From Tupaia tana (lineage: Eukaryota > Chordata > Mammalia > Scandentia > Tupaiidae), in the NCBI GenBank assembly GCA_026018925.1, contig JAKSZU010000002.1, positions 88,733,975-88,797,974 on the forward strand: 64,000 nt of DNA, written 5' to 3'. The notes below the pieces were generated by a model. The model saw only the letters and a program-made list of their open reading frames with translations, was not told the DNA's origin and made no database searches. Shown in pieces: positions 46,439 to 57,979 of this stretch (positions within the stretch are counted from its first letter, which is position 1; every line of letters begins with the position of its first letter). A program made the position numbers and the translations under genes.

Positions 46439-47212
46439 TTAAGTTGAAAATTGGGTGCAATTACCATCTGCTTAGTGTGCAGGGAGAAGTCAGGTAAACC
46501 TTCATGAAAAAAGTTCTCACTTGATCTAAGCCTTCAACATCGATTGAGTTTGATTTGATTGAAAGAAAGACAAGGAGCATTGAAAGCAGGAAAGGTCCAG
46601 GATATGTTCAGGAGTGTGATATTTCAGTTTTAAGAAGGATTAGAGTGTGTGGAAAAATTGACCAGCCATGTTCACAGCTTTACAGAACTCAGTAAGAATT
46701 CAGGTGCCAATTTTTCACACTTGTGTTGAATACTGATTTTTTTTCCCCATGTGTAAATTAGTGAAGGTGAAACTGTGTTCTGTGGCAACTCCCAACAGAC
46801 TGCTCCTTCCTTTCCACTCTCCCATATTAGCAACATAAAGAAACACCACTCTATTTGCTATTGCTGACCTTGTTTCTTATATTTTCTATAATTAGTAAAC
46901 GTTTACCTTTGAAAATCAAAGCAGAATCTCTTCTAATTGTTCATATAATAATAGAAGCACAGTCAATGACATGTTGAAGTGAATATTAGAAATCTGACTA
47001 TATCAGTTGGAAAGATGATTCTTGTCATCATATATCTCTGATGAATGATCCTTCTGTGAATATAGCACCTTCTTCTTACCCAGTCATTAAGTATAATGGT
47101 CCAAAAAGTAATTTGGCCTCATTCTGTGATGTTTAAATACATCTTTTTCATAGGATAGCATTTTAAATGTTATAGAGGGGAAAAAAGGCAACATCGTTTT
47201 TTAATTCAGAAC
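46439..47212. other. Intron 7 sequence, nothing recognised
   Basis: No repeat family recognised. Confidence 0.5.
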
Positions 47213-47280
47213 GATGTTTGAATCCTAATTCTAACGTTTGCTGGTTGTGTGACCACATAAAACGTACAGCCTCTTAACAC
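47213..47280 (+). mobile_element. Short MIR fragment
   Basis: gtttgaatcctaattctaac followed by ...gctggttgtgtgaccac is a MIR-type phrase. Short and old. Confidence 0.5.
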
Positions 47281-47911
47281 TCAATTAAGATCCACTCCTG
47301 AGTATCTACCCAAAGGATAGAAATATACTCAGTCAGAAAAACACTTGTACAAGTGTTTATTGTGGTATTATTTACAATTCCTAACACATGAAACCAACCC
47401 AAATGTCTGCAAACAGTTGAATGGATTGAAAAATGTGGCATATACACACTATGGAATACTACTCATCATAAAAAAAGAGATCCTTGCATTTGATAGAAAA
47501 TGAATGAATAATTTACTGTTAAGTGAAGCAAGCAAAACTATGAAAGAGAGGTGTTGTATATCCCCACTTGATATACACCAAATGTCTGCACTTTGTGGCA
47601 GAAACTGAAAGAGTGGAAGGTATTAAGGCATAGAGAGCAACTATAAATTCTAGAAACAGTGTGGGAGGAGGGTGGGAAATGGAGGAGGATGAAAGGAGGA
47701 GAAATAAGGGAAAAATGAAAGAAGCAAAACGTTTATGAGACACAAAAATGGAAAATTATCTGTTGATAATAATGTGTATGATAATACCTTTGATTAGACC
47801 AATATACAGTGTATTCATGATGGGAGAATTCATTTGGTATGCTGAAATGATAGACATACAGTGACTGAATGTAAAAATAATTCATTAATTTAAAAAACAG
47901 ATTGTAATACC
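47281..47911 (+). mobile_element. Sense LINE-1 3' end, separate older insertion
   Basis: End of ORF2 (ccactcctgagtatctaccc, ...gaaaccaacccaaatgtctg, ...cactatggaatactactcat) and 3' UTR, ending in aataattcattaatttaaaa. It forms the target into which the 6-kb L1 inserted. Confidence 0.85.
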
Positions 47912-48661
47912 TGTGGGATTTTTTTTGTCCTTGTTGCCTGTCATTGACTTTCTGAGTTGTACCCACTGGAGCAAGAGGGAGCAAGTGCTAGAGCTGCAGA
48001 AGGAGGCAACTCTGAACTACCTGATTGTGCATTCCAACTACTCAGGTGTCTTTTGTTTGTGTGTTCTTTTTTTGTTTTTGTTTTTCCTGTCTCTGGTCCT
48101 GACTCTTGAGTTCCACTCACTGGAGCAGGAAGGGAGCAAGCAGGAGAGCTGCAGAGGGAGAGCAACTCTGAACTTACTCATGGATTTGGACTATCCAGCC
48201 CAACCCTAAGTGCATTTGGTCTTGGGAGATTGGGAGAGGAATTGCACACCTGAACCTGACTACATACTCTACTCTAATGGAAAGATGTGGCCCTTTACCA
48301 AGAACATACCTGGGAAGAAGAGTTGTTCTCCCCCCAATGCTACAGAATCTACTCCAAAAAAATGTATGAAGAAGTGTGTACTTCATCAGATGACTAAACA
48401 CCAGAACAAAGGCACAAGGAATATGAGAAAACAAGGAAATGCCCCTCCCTCAAGAGAACCCAACAACTCCTGATTAATCATAGACAGCCCAAAATAATGT
48501 GCAGAAATGTCAAAAAAGAATTCATAACACTAATAGTGACTAAACTAAATGAAATGCAGGAGAAAATAGACAACCAACTCCAAGAGATGAGGAAATCATT
48601 CTACAACTTGAAAGAGGAAATCCATAAAGGGGTAGACACCAGAAAAAGAAGCAGGTCCTAA

Positions 48662-48790
48662 TGTGTGCCCAAAATCCCAAGGGGAAAATGGAGGAGAAGG
48701 AATTGTGGCATGGCCATTCCCCTGGGAGCTGATTTCTCACTTTCCCTCTCTCTGCTGAGCACATATGTCCTATCACAAAAATCTTAAAAG
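48662..48790 (+). mobile_element. tRNA-derived SINE, 5'-truncated, inside the L1
   Basis: Only the body from atgtgtgcccaaaatcccaa to a weak 3' motif is present. Confidence 0.75.
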
Positions 48791-49256
48791 AATACAGATG
48801 TAAATACTAAGGGAGACTGTGTGGTTATATGGGAAATCTGTCCTTTCTGCCCAATTTTGCTGTGAACCTCAAGCTGCTTTTAAAAAGTAAAATTTGTTAA
48901 TTATAAAAAAAATGTAAAGACAAATGAAGATTAAAAGCATTATTAAAGTGATGATTTATTAAATAAAAATAGAAACAAACAGAACTTCTAGAGATGAAGA
49001 TTGTAATACAAGAAATAAAACTCTCCATTTAAAGTATAATAGCAAATTAAAACATGCAGAAGATAGAATCTATGATCTAGAAGACAAAGTCTCTGACTTA
49101 GATGAAACTACCAAAAAGAATTTAAAAAATCAAAAAATTAAAATAAACACAACATACAGAAAATAATAGATACCATTAAACACCTGAATGTCTGAATAAT
49201 CAGTATTCAAGAAGGTAAAGAAACTGGTAAGGGTGGTAAGGGCAAGTAAATCTACT

Positions 49257-49530
49257 ATTTTTTTTAGAGAGGTTTTTTTGTTGTTGTTGTTGTTTATAGG
49301 GTGTGTGCACTCACCAGAAAGAGAGAGAGAGAAAGGGAGAAGTCAACCCTCCCGGGGTGGGGGGGTTGTTGGTCACACCGCAATCCCTTCGCCTCCATTC
49401 TCCTCTCAGGATCTTGGGCACGCACGCACATGTATCTGGCATGAGTTAAAGCCACTGGGTCCGGGACTCGAACCGCAGTCAACTACGTGGGAGCCCAGCG
49501 ACAGAGCCATTACGCTAACTGCTGGTCCCG
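49257..49530 (-). mobile_element. tRNA-derived SINE, long form, inside the L1
   Basis: Complete copy with an exact B box (49463-49473), a GTT expansion near the tail, and the duplication agggcaagtaaatctact / agggcaagaaaatctatt. Confidence 0.92.
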
Positions 49531-50343
49531 AGGGCAAGAAAATCTATTCTAAGAAATTCTTGCAGAAAACTTTCCAAACCTAGAGAAATATTCACACATC
49601 CAGACACAGGAAATACAAAGGACACCAAATAAAATTAACACAAAATCTTACCCCTGGCACATTATGGCCAGATTGGTAAAACTCAAAGACAAAGATAGCA
49701 TTCTAAAAATGGCAAGAGAGAAACATCAAATTACTTACAAAGGTTATCCTATTTGCCTGACATCAGACCTGTCAACTGAAACAATGCAAGTAAGGAAAGA
49801 ATGAGCAGACATATTCAAAACACTAACAGAAAAACAATTTCAACCAAGAATACTGTACCCAGCAAGACTATCCTCAAATGAGAAGAATAAATAAAATTAT
49901 TTCAGGTTAAAATAAATACTGAAAGAATTTACCAACACTAGACCAGCTCTTTAAGAATTATTGAAAGGAGTAATATATCAGGAAAAGTAAAGAGAGACAA
50001 ACAGAAATAATAATTATAATAATAATAAAACCTGAAATAACCAAGAAAATGGCTTATAAAATGATAGGGATAAGTCTCCAGGTATTAATAATAATATTGA
50101 ATGATAATAGATTAAAATTTTCAACTAAAAGACAAAGATGGGCTGAATTGATTAAAAAAAAAAAGGAGCCCTTTATATGCTGCTTGCAAGAAACAAACCT
50201 AACTGATAAAAATATACATAGACTGAAAGTGAAGGTCTACAAAAAGATATTCCATGCAAATAGAAATCAAAAGAAGGCTGGAATTGTGATACTGGTGTCA
50301 GAAAAAATACTTTAAGACAAAAACCAAAAGAAGATACAAAGAA

Positions 50344-50589
50344 GTGAACCAACAGGTGGCATAGTGATTAAGGTGCTGGGCTCCCACATGGTCAACCACA
50401 GTTCAAGTCCTGGACCTGGTGGCTTAAAACATGCTGGACACATGTGAGTGCATGTCCAAAGTCTTGAGAAAATGTGGGAGAGGAGATTGTGGGATGGTCA
50501 TCCCTTTTGGGGGGTGATTTTTCACTTTCTGTCTTGTCTCTCCAGTGAAGGTACACACCCTATAACAAAAATATATCTCTCAAAAAAAA
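50344..50589 (+). mobile_element. tRNA-derived SINE, older long form, inside the L1
   Basis: Diverged head (gtgaaccaacaggtggcata) with GGTTC decayed. It lies where the L1 ORF2 deletion occurs. Confidence 0.85.
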
Positions 50590-50965
50590 TCCGAAAGAAC
50601 CCTCTCAAATTTATTCTATGAAACATCCATCACCCTGATCTCATAAGTAAACAATGATATAACAAAACAAGAAAACTAGAGACCAATCAAACTAGAGGAA
50701 TATAGATGCAAAAATTCTCAATTCTCAACAAGTTACTAGCAAATCATATCCTACAACACATTAGAAAGGTTATATACCATGACCGGGTAGGCTTTATTCC
50801 AGGGATGCAAGGGTAGCTTAGCATACACAGAACAATATATGTAATATATTGCATCAACAGAGAGATAAAAAAAAAATGACCAAATGCAGAAAAACCATTT
50901 GACAAAATACAACATCCCTTCCTGATTAAATCTCTCAGCAAAATCAGCAAGAAAGGACATTTTTT

Positions 50966-51226
50966 GGGACAGCAGTTAGTGTAATGGCTATGTTGCTGGA
51001 CTCCCACGTAGTTGACCGCGGTTCGAGTCCCAGACATGATGGCTTAAACTCACGCCGGGCGCGTGTGTGTGTGTGCCCAAGATCCCGAGAGGAGAATGGA
51101 GGAGAAGGGATTGTGATGTGGCCATCCCCCCTGGGGGGTGATTTCTTGCTTTCTGTCTCTCTGTCTCTGTCTGTCTGGCGAGTGCATGTGCCCTATAGCA
51201 AAAACCTCTCCAAAAAAAAAAAAAAA
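50966..51226 (+). mobile_element. tRNA-derived SINE, long form, well preserved, inside the L1
   Basis: Exact B box (51020-51030), exact C6/G6 palindrome. The duplication aagaaaggacattttt is at about 50950-50965 and 51230-51245. Confidence 0.95.
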
Positions 51227-51651
51227 AGAAAGAAAGGACATTTTTCAACATAATGAAAGCCTTATGTCAATAACCTATAACTAACAGATACAGAATGAGG
51301 AAAACCAGAAAGCTTTTCCATTTAAAAACTGGAACAAGACAAGGCTGCCCACTTTCTCTACTCCTTTTAGTACTGTAAGCCTTAGTCAATGCAATCAGAA
51401 AAAAGAATGAGCTAAAAGGGATTCAAGTTGGAAAACAAGTGAAATTATCTCTATTCTCAGATGACCTGATTATATACATAGAAAATCCAAAAGAACCGAC
51501 AAACACAAGCAACAGCAAAAACTTCAGGAAGTGATAAATGAACACAGTAAAGTGGCAGGATACAATATCAACATACAAAAATCTATAGCATTTGTATATC
51601 CTATCAATGAACAGACTGAGGTAGAACTGAAGAAAGAAACCCCATTCACGA

Positions 51652-51699
51652 TACACACACACACACACACACACACAGACACACACACACACACACACA
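51652..51699. repeat. (CA)n microsatellite in L1 ORF2
   Basis: About 23 CA units with one GA interruption, inside the reverse-transcriptase region. Confidence 0.95.
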
Positions 51700-53491
51700 A
51701 AGATATGTAGGAGTAAACTTAACCAAAGGAGTGAAAGACTTCTATAAAGTAAACTATGAAAAATGAAAAAAAGAAATTGAAAATGATACATTAAAATGGA
51801 AAGATACCTCATCTCATGTTGCTGGACTGGAAGAATTATATTCAAAATGTCAATCCTACCCAAATCAGTTTACAAATTCAATGCAATTCTGATCAAATTA
51901 TTAGAGATATTCTTCATAGAAATAGACAAAACAATCATAAACTTAGTCTGAAATAACAAAAGACCCAAACAGAAATCATGAAAGCAATACTGTACAAAAA
52001 GAATAAAGTTGGAGGCATCCCACTTTCTGATCTCAAAAGATATTACAAAGCTGTGATAATCAAAACATCATGATACTGGCACCAAAACAGCCATGCAGGC
52101 CAGTGGAGCAGAATAGAGAACTCCTAAATAAACTCAAAACATACAGCCAGCTGATTGTTTACAAAGGGCACAAGGCAATCCAGTAGGGAAAAGAAAATTT
52201 CTTCAGCAAATGGTGCTGAAATAACTGAATACCCACATGCAGAAAAATGAAATTGAACTCCTCTCACCACTAACAAAAATTAATTTAAGATGGATCAAAG
52301 ATTTAAACATAAAATTGATAGAAAACACAGGGGAAGCTCTTGGAGTCATTAGAATAGACAAATACTCCAAAATTTTTAACTAAGGTCCCTGAAGCACAGG
52401 AAATAATTCCTCAAAGGGACAAGTGGGACCACATCAGGCCAAAAAGTTTCTGCACAACCACAGAAGTAATAATCAAAGTGAAGAGACAGCCCTCAGAATG
52501 GGAGAATATATTTGCAAATTATGCCTCAAGTAAGGGCCTAATAACCAGAATATACAGAGAACTCAAGCAGCTTACCCACAAGGGAAAATAAATCGCTCCA
52601 ATGAAAAGATGGGTAAATTAACTGAACAGACAACTCACCAAGGAAGATATGTGAATGGACAAAAACCATATATAAAAAAAAAAAAGAAAGAAAAATGTTT
52701 AACACTTCTTATCATAAGGGAAATGTAAATCAAAAACCACAATGAGATACCACTTAACCCCAGTCATATTAAGAAAATAAATAATGGTAAGTGCTGGTGA
52801 GGCTGTGGTAAAACGTAACCCTCCTATACTGTTGGTGCAAATATAAATTAGTACAGTCATGGTAGAAAACAATATAGAGGTTTCTCAAAAACCTACAAAT
52901 AGAAGAACTACCATATGATTTAGCAATCCCATTTTAGATATACATCCAGAGGAGAAGAAAACTGCCTGTGGGAAAAAACAATTGCACATCCATGTCTAAT
53001 GTAGCATTATTCACAATTACTAAGACATGGAATCAACCCAAATGATGAATGGATTGAGAAAATGGGGCACCTATACACTGTAGAATTCTAGTCCCCATAA
53101 AAGACAATCAAATCCTGACATGTGATACAAAGTGGACAAATATAAAAAAATGAATGCTAAGTGAAGCAAGCCAGACTATGAAAGAGAGGCATGGTATGTT
53201 GCTCTTTAATATATACTGAACATCTGCACTCTATGGCAGAAACTGAGCAATTGCAAGGTATAAAAGCAGGGAGGGCAACAGGAGATACTAAAAACATTGT
53301 AGGAGGGGTTGGGTAATAGAGGACTAGAAGGAGGTAATCAGGGCAAAAACCACTTAAAAGACACAAAAATGAAAAGTTATCCTGTACTCTATTCATGCTT
53401 AGAAAAAACATCTGATATGCTGTACAGATGTGCACTGATTAAATTAAATAAAATATATATTAACAATCAATCAAGAAAGAAAGAAAAATTA

Positions 53492-53760
53492 GGGACCAGC
53501 AGTTAGCATAATAACTATGTCACTGGACTCCCATGTAGTCGACTGAGGTTCGAGTCCCGGACCTGGTGGCTTAAACTCACACCAGGCACGTGTGTGTGCA
53601 TGCCCAAGACCCCAAGAGGAGAATGGAGGAGAAGGGATTGCGGCGTGGCCATCCCCCCTGGGGGGTAATTTCTCACTTTCTGTCTCTCTGTCTCTCTCCG
53701 TCTGTCTGGCGAGCGCACATGCCCTATAGCAAAAACCTCTCCAAAAAAAGAAAAAAATAA
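53492..53760 (+). mobile_element. tRNA-derived SINE, long form, in the L1 tail
   Basis: Exact B box (53547-53557) and palindrome. The duplication aagaaagaaaaatta is at about 53476-53491 and again from about 53765. Confidence 0.95.
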
Positions 53761-53802
53761 TAATAAAGAAAGAAAAATTAGAAAAATAAAGACTAAGATT
53801 GT

Positions 53803-53955
53803 GGGACCAGCAGGTGATGTGGTGGTTAGTGTGCTGGACTCCCACATGGTCGACGGTGATTCGGGTCCCAGAACTGGCAGCTTACTTTCTCTCTTTCCCT
53901 TTCTCTCTACCTCTCTATGATCACATTAAATAATAATAATAATAAGAATAGTGAC
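53803..53955 (+). mobile_element. tRNA-derived SINE, short form
   Basis: Well-preserved short form: head, CT stretch, gatcacattaaataataata tail. It is next to the long form, so the two can be compared directly. Confidence 0.88.
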
Positions 53956-54002
53956 AAATAAAGTAAGTAAGTAATTCTTTTAAACAAATAGATTGTAATA
54001 CC

Positions 54003-54769
54003 AATAATACAGAGCTTTCAAGTATTTAAATGCTAAAATAATATACCCTGAAGGCCTGGTATCTGCTAGGTCCTGGAGATTCAACAATGAATACAGCACA
54101 GTTCAAGCACTGAAACAAATCACAGATGCACAAAGAAATCTATTATTATTTTCTAGTCATCACACTATTTTCTTCAGAGAAAATCTTGATGAATGAGTTA
54201 TCTGGATATATAGTCTCTATATCATCAACTCCCAGTCTCTTCTCATACTCTTAGTCTCTCTCCATTATCTATTGTCATGGCTCTTCCTGAGAGACAACAA
54301 AGATCTTAACATTGTAAGATCAAGAAGTCATCTCTCTTGCCTTGTTTTCTTGACATCTCAGTATCTGACCTTCTTGAACAATTTTTTCCTTTGGCACAAT
54401 ACACTCGTATTTTTCTCCTACCTTATTTATTGCTCTTTCTCAGCCCTCTTAGAAATTTCCTCAGAAACTGCTCAACTACTAAATGATGGTATGTACCAGG
54501 TTTCCTGTCCTTAAATAACAAACTATTTGCCAGTGACTTTTAAGTTCATAGCTCTATGATTAATCACTATTTCCTAAACTTTAGACTGTGTTTACACACA
54601 AACATCTAAATTACATAGCTATGAAGATGTCAAAAATGTATCTCAAAATATCAAGAAAGAATCTCTTGGTTCTCAATCTCCCAAGCTTGTACTCTTCCTG
54701 TATGTTTCATCTTGGTACACTATACTAGCATACGCCTAGTCAATCAAGCTAAAGAAAAGAGTAGGAGTC
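54003..54769. other. Intron 7 sequence, unassigned
   Basis: Contains a phrase like ancient mammalian repeats (tgctaggtcctggagattca near 54064). Otherwise nothing recognised. Confidence 0.4.
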
Positions 54770-55560
54770 ATCCTTGATCCTTATTTTCCTCACCTCTCAT
54801 ATATAATCTTTCACTGAGCCCTGTCGATCGAATCTCTTCCATTAATTTAGATTCTGTTTTTCTACATATTCATTATTACAATCCTAGTTCAATTTCCCAT
54901 CACTGCTCACATGCCATAGTTTTAAAACTAATCTTCTTGGGTTTACATTATCCTCTTCTATTTAATTTTCCAAGTGGTAATCAGAATAATTTTCCAAAAC
55001 ATAAATCAAATTATATTGCTCTTCTTGTGTGAAATCTTTCAGTGGTTAGGCATTACACTTGAATCTTTACTCTGGTCCTCAGAGATCTACACTGCTGACT
55101 CTTCCATAATCTCTGATTTTATCCCTGATCTCATGTGTGTCTTGGCAGCCATTCACGTGGTAATCCAGGTCTTCTTTCTGTTTCTCAGATACACTAAACT
55201 CAATGGCATGGGGTCTTTATATATGCTATTCTTGTTTTCTTTCTTACCCTGGGTCCTACCTAGGATAAAAATCAGCTTCTCAGACAGTTCTTGTTGAGCA
55301 TTCAATCTAAATTATTCCTTCTTCAAATTATGCCATATGCTGTCTTCTATTATTTTATTTTTATCTTGAAAATGATCACTTCATGTTATAATCTGTTTGT
55401 CTGACTCTCTCTTTCTTGGTTGTGGCCATTCACTGGATGTTAAGGTCATGAGAGTAGGAACCCTCTTTGTTTTGCTCAATGTTGTGCCTTCTATGCTTAT
55501 AACAGTGATACAGAAAGATGAGCATTCAGTATAATATCAGTAAGTGTATTGAATGAGTAA
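54770..55560 (+). repeat. Ancient mammalian dispersed repeat (L2-age), name uncertain
   Basis: Contains phrases I know from a widespread old repeat: ccctgtcgatcgaatctctt, ...aatcaaattatattgctctt, tttcagtggttaggcattac, and an end ...aaggtcatgagagtaggaac. Its complement-like phrases recur at 56860 and 59570. Confidence 0.5.
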
Positions 55561-55577
55561 TTTAAAAAGTATTTTTA

Positions 55578-55822
55578 GGGCTGGCTCTTTAGTGCAGCAG
55601 TTAAGGGAGCTAGATCTCACATGTTTGATCAGTTCAGTTCATGTTGTAGCCCCAGTCCTGGCGCTGGTGACTTGAAAAAGATGCCAGGCACTTATACCTG
55701 CATGCCCCAAATCCTGACAGAATGGATAAATGAATGAAAAAGTATTTTTGGCAAGACAACACCCCGCTGAGGGATACTTTCTATTTCTCTCTCTCTCTTA
55801 AGTGCACATGCCTAAAAATATT
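55578..55822 (+). mobile_element. tRNA-derived SINE, old long form
   Basis: Head gggctggctctttagtgcag, with an insertion before the body; the CT stretch and 3' motif are decayed. Confidence 0.65.
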
Positions 55823-55987
55823 TTTTTTAAATATTTTAAAATGTATGTTATGCTACAAGTGTATAAAAGAGTCTTTGGAAACTAAGAGCAAAACCATGCA
55901 GCTTAATTAACCTAGAAAGTAATACAGATGCTCCCTGACTTAGATGGGGTTACATCACCATAAACTCAACATAAATTAAAATTATTA

Positions 55988-56266
55988 TTATTTTTATTTT
56001 TATTTATTTTTATTTATTTTTTTTGGAGAGGTTTTTGCTATAGGGCACGTGCGCTCGCCAGACAGACAGAGAGAGACAGAGAGACAGAAAGCAGGAAATC
56101 ACCCCCCAGGGGGGATGGCCACGCCGCAATCCCTTCTCCTCCCGGGATCTTGGGCACGCACGCACACGCGCCCGGCGTGAGTTGTAAGCCACCAGGTCCG
56201 GGATGCGAACCGCGGTCGACTACGTGGGAGTCCAGCGACATAGCCATTACGCTAACTGCTGGTCCC
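55988..56266 (-). mobile_element. tRNA-derived SINE, long form, well preserved
   Basis: High CpG content and an exact palindrome. About 11 bp (the CCATTCTCCT position) are deleted. The duplication taaattaaaattatt is at 55973-55987 and 56267-56281. Confidence 0.95.
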
Positions 56267-56283
56267 TAAATTAAAATTATTGT

Positions 56284-56510
56284 GGGCCAGCCAGTGGTGT
56301 GGTGGTTAACGTAGCTAGAGCCCATGATACCAACTGTGAAATTTGAGTCTTATACCCAGTGCCTTGAAAAGCATGCCAGCCCTATGTGCCTGCATGCCCA
56401 AAATCCTGAATGGAGAATAGAGGAGAAAGGATTGTGGTATGGCCATCTTCCCTTTGGCATGCTTTCTTTGTCAAATAAGTACATGCACTATATAAAACAA
56501 ATTTTAAAAG
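56284..56510 (+). mobile_element. tRNA-derived SINE, old long form
   Basis: Head gggccagccagtggtgtggt, body recognisable; the CT stretch is reduced. Confidence 0.75.
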
Positions 56511-56859
56511 AGAGAGGAAGAGAAAATATTGTGAGTCAAAATGTATTTATTACATGATAAACCCATTATTAAGTTGAAAAATTAAATGTCAAATATAGTA
56601 AGTCCAAATTCTCCTTGACTTATGATGTGGTTAAGTCCAGGTAAACCTATGATAAAGTCATAAAATCATAAGTTGAACCATCTTTAGTTGGAGACCATCT
56701 GTATTTTTATTTGATCTCAAAAGATTAGTTGAAATTAACCCAGCTGATTGAGGCAAGGATGTCAACTCAGAGACTTAAGGCTAGCAAGGTAAAAGGAGCA
56801 GATATTGTCCTAGAAAGATACATGGTTCTGCATGGTGGGATTATGTGTAGTAAATTCTA

Positions 56860-57640
56860 GAGGTGGAAAGGATTTGGGGATGGAAAGGTAAGCAGAAACT
56901 AGACAGACAAAAGCCTTTTATGCCATGTTAAGGAATGTTCACACCATCCTTATAATGACAGAATGTCACTGAGGGATTTTAAATAGAAGGATGGCCTAAT
57001 CAGACCTGTGATTTTTGGAGGAGTGCTGGAAGGAGTGCACATGTGGCAAGACTGGAGTAGGAACGCTGGCTCATGAAGGAATTCATAGGGGTTTTCAGAG
57101 CTCCTGCACAGAAATTTGGTGACAGGAAAGGAGATAAGGTGATCTACTGTAGTGAAAGAAGGTTAAATCAAAGCAAAGTGATACTGTGTGTTATTTGATG
57201 ACCATTTCAAGATTTGGTCATTCTCAGTTTTCTGTCTTGAGTACTAAGTAGGAGATAGTAACAAGACATTTTCATTTATTTATTATCTTTTTGTTTATTA
57301 GGTGGTTATATGATTGTATTTGGATAGCAGGAGAGATGTTTGAGCTGAAGTAATGGTTGAAGGTTACATTTATATATGGGCCAACTCAAAACCTGGTTGT
57401 ATTTGTTCACTGAGGAAACAGTACGTAAAATGGCAAGAACATGAAGGGGAGAACTCTGGAACAGCAACCCAACAATGAGCAGAAGAGAGAGAGTATTTAA
57501 AAGAGTCTGCAATTAATTTCTATAACAGTAAGAAAGTCAAGAAAGTGTAAGGTTAGGGAAGCCTCAGGAAAGAATCTGAAGAGGAGAGTAACAACACTTT
57601 CATATTCCACAGAGAAGCCGAGTAAGATAAAGACCTTTAC
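56860..57640. repeat. Ancient mammalian dispersed repeat, copy in opposite sense
   Basis: Phrases ttatgccatgttaaggaatg, ...ggcctaatcagacctgtgat, ...gaagccgagtaagataaaga follow the same old repeat as 54770-55560 but in the opposite orientation. Family name not known to me. Confidence 0.45.
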
Positions 57641-57734
57641 ATAGAAGACAACACAAGGGAAAGTCCCTGACCCTTAATAGTTACTCAAATATATATTCTT
57701 TTCCTGTGATAGCTGTTAACATGCTTAACTCCTC

Positions 57735-57832
57735 TGCCAGGCTAGGTGATCCTTGAGAGAAGCATCATGTTTTTACTTTCAATGTGCACACAGTAGGCAC
57801 TCAATGAAAACTTGTTGAATAAATAAACATAT
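57735..57832 (+). mobile_element. LINE-2/MIR-type 3' end
   Basis: Ends with gcacacagtaggcactcaat then gttgaataaataaa, the shared L2 3' signature. Confidence 0.65.
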
Positions 57833-57979
57833 AATGGTGTTTTACAACTAAAAATTGAAGTACCAATTAAAATTAGTCTTATTAAATATCAAGCTTATTT
57901 TTTTCTGTCACTAATGTTTTACTCTAAAGCTGAAAAAAAAATCATTTGGAGATTAATCTTTGTTGTTTTTTTCCCTAAG

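Larger units (their letters stand above)
47912..53985 (+). mobile_element. Near full-length sense LINE-1 with nested SINEs
   Basis: 5' UTR-like sequence (47912 to about 48340) is followed by ORF1 remnants, whose C-terminal part reads ENFPNLEKYSHIQTQEIQRT in one frame (about 49567). ORF2 remnants follow: the endonuclease region (SVCC-like CLQETNLTDKNIHRLKVK, 50049-50315), the reverse transcriptase with FSDD in place of FADD (51452), the C-terminal part to about 53090, and a 3' UTR. A 17-bp duplication flanks it: aaacagattgtaatacc at 47895-47911 and aaatagattgtaatacc at 53986-54002. Part of the endonuclease-RT region is deleted. Stops and frameshifts make it inactive. Confidence 0.88.

Noticed and set aside
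49257..50315. Intact L1 ORF1/ORF2 as functional coding regions
   Set aside because: Frames are broken by stops, SINE insertions and a deletion; annotated as a mobile-element remnant only.
54974..55297. 107-codon hydrophobic + strand frame
   Set aside because: Falls inside an ancient dispersed repeat; hydrophobicity follows from T-rich sequence.
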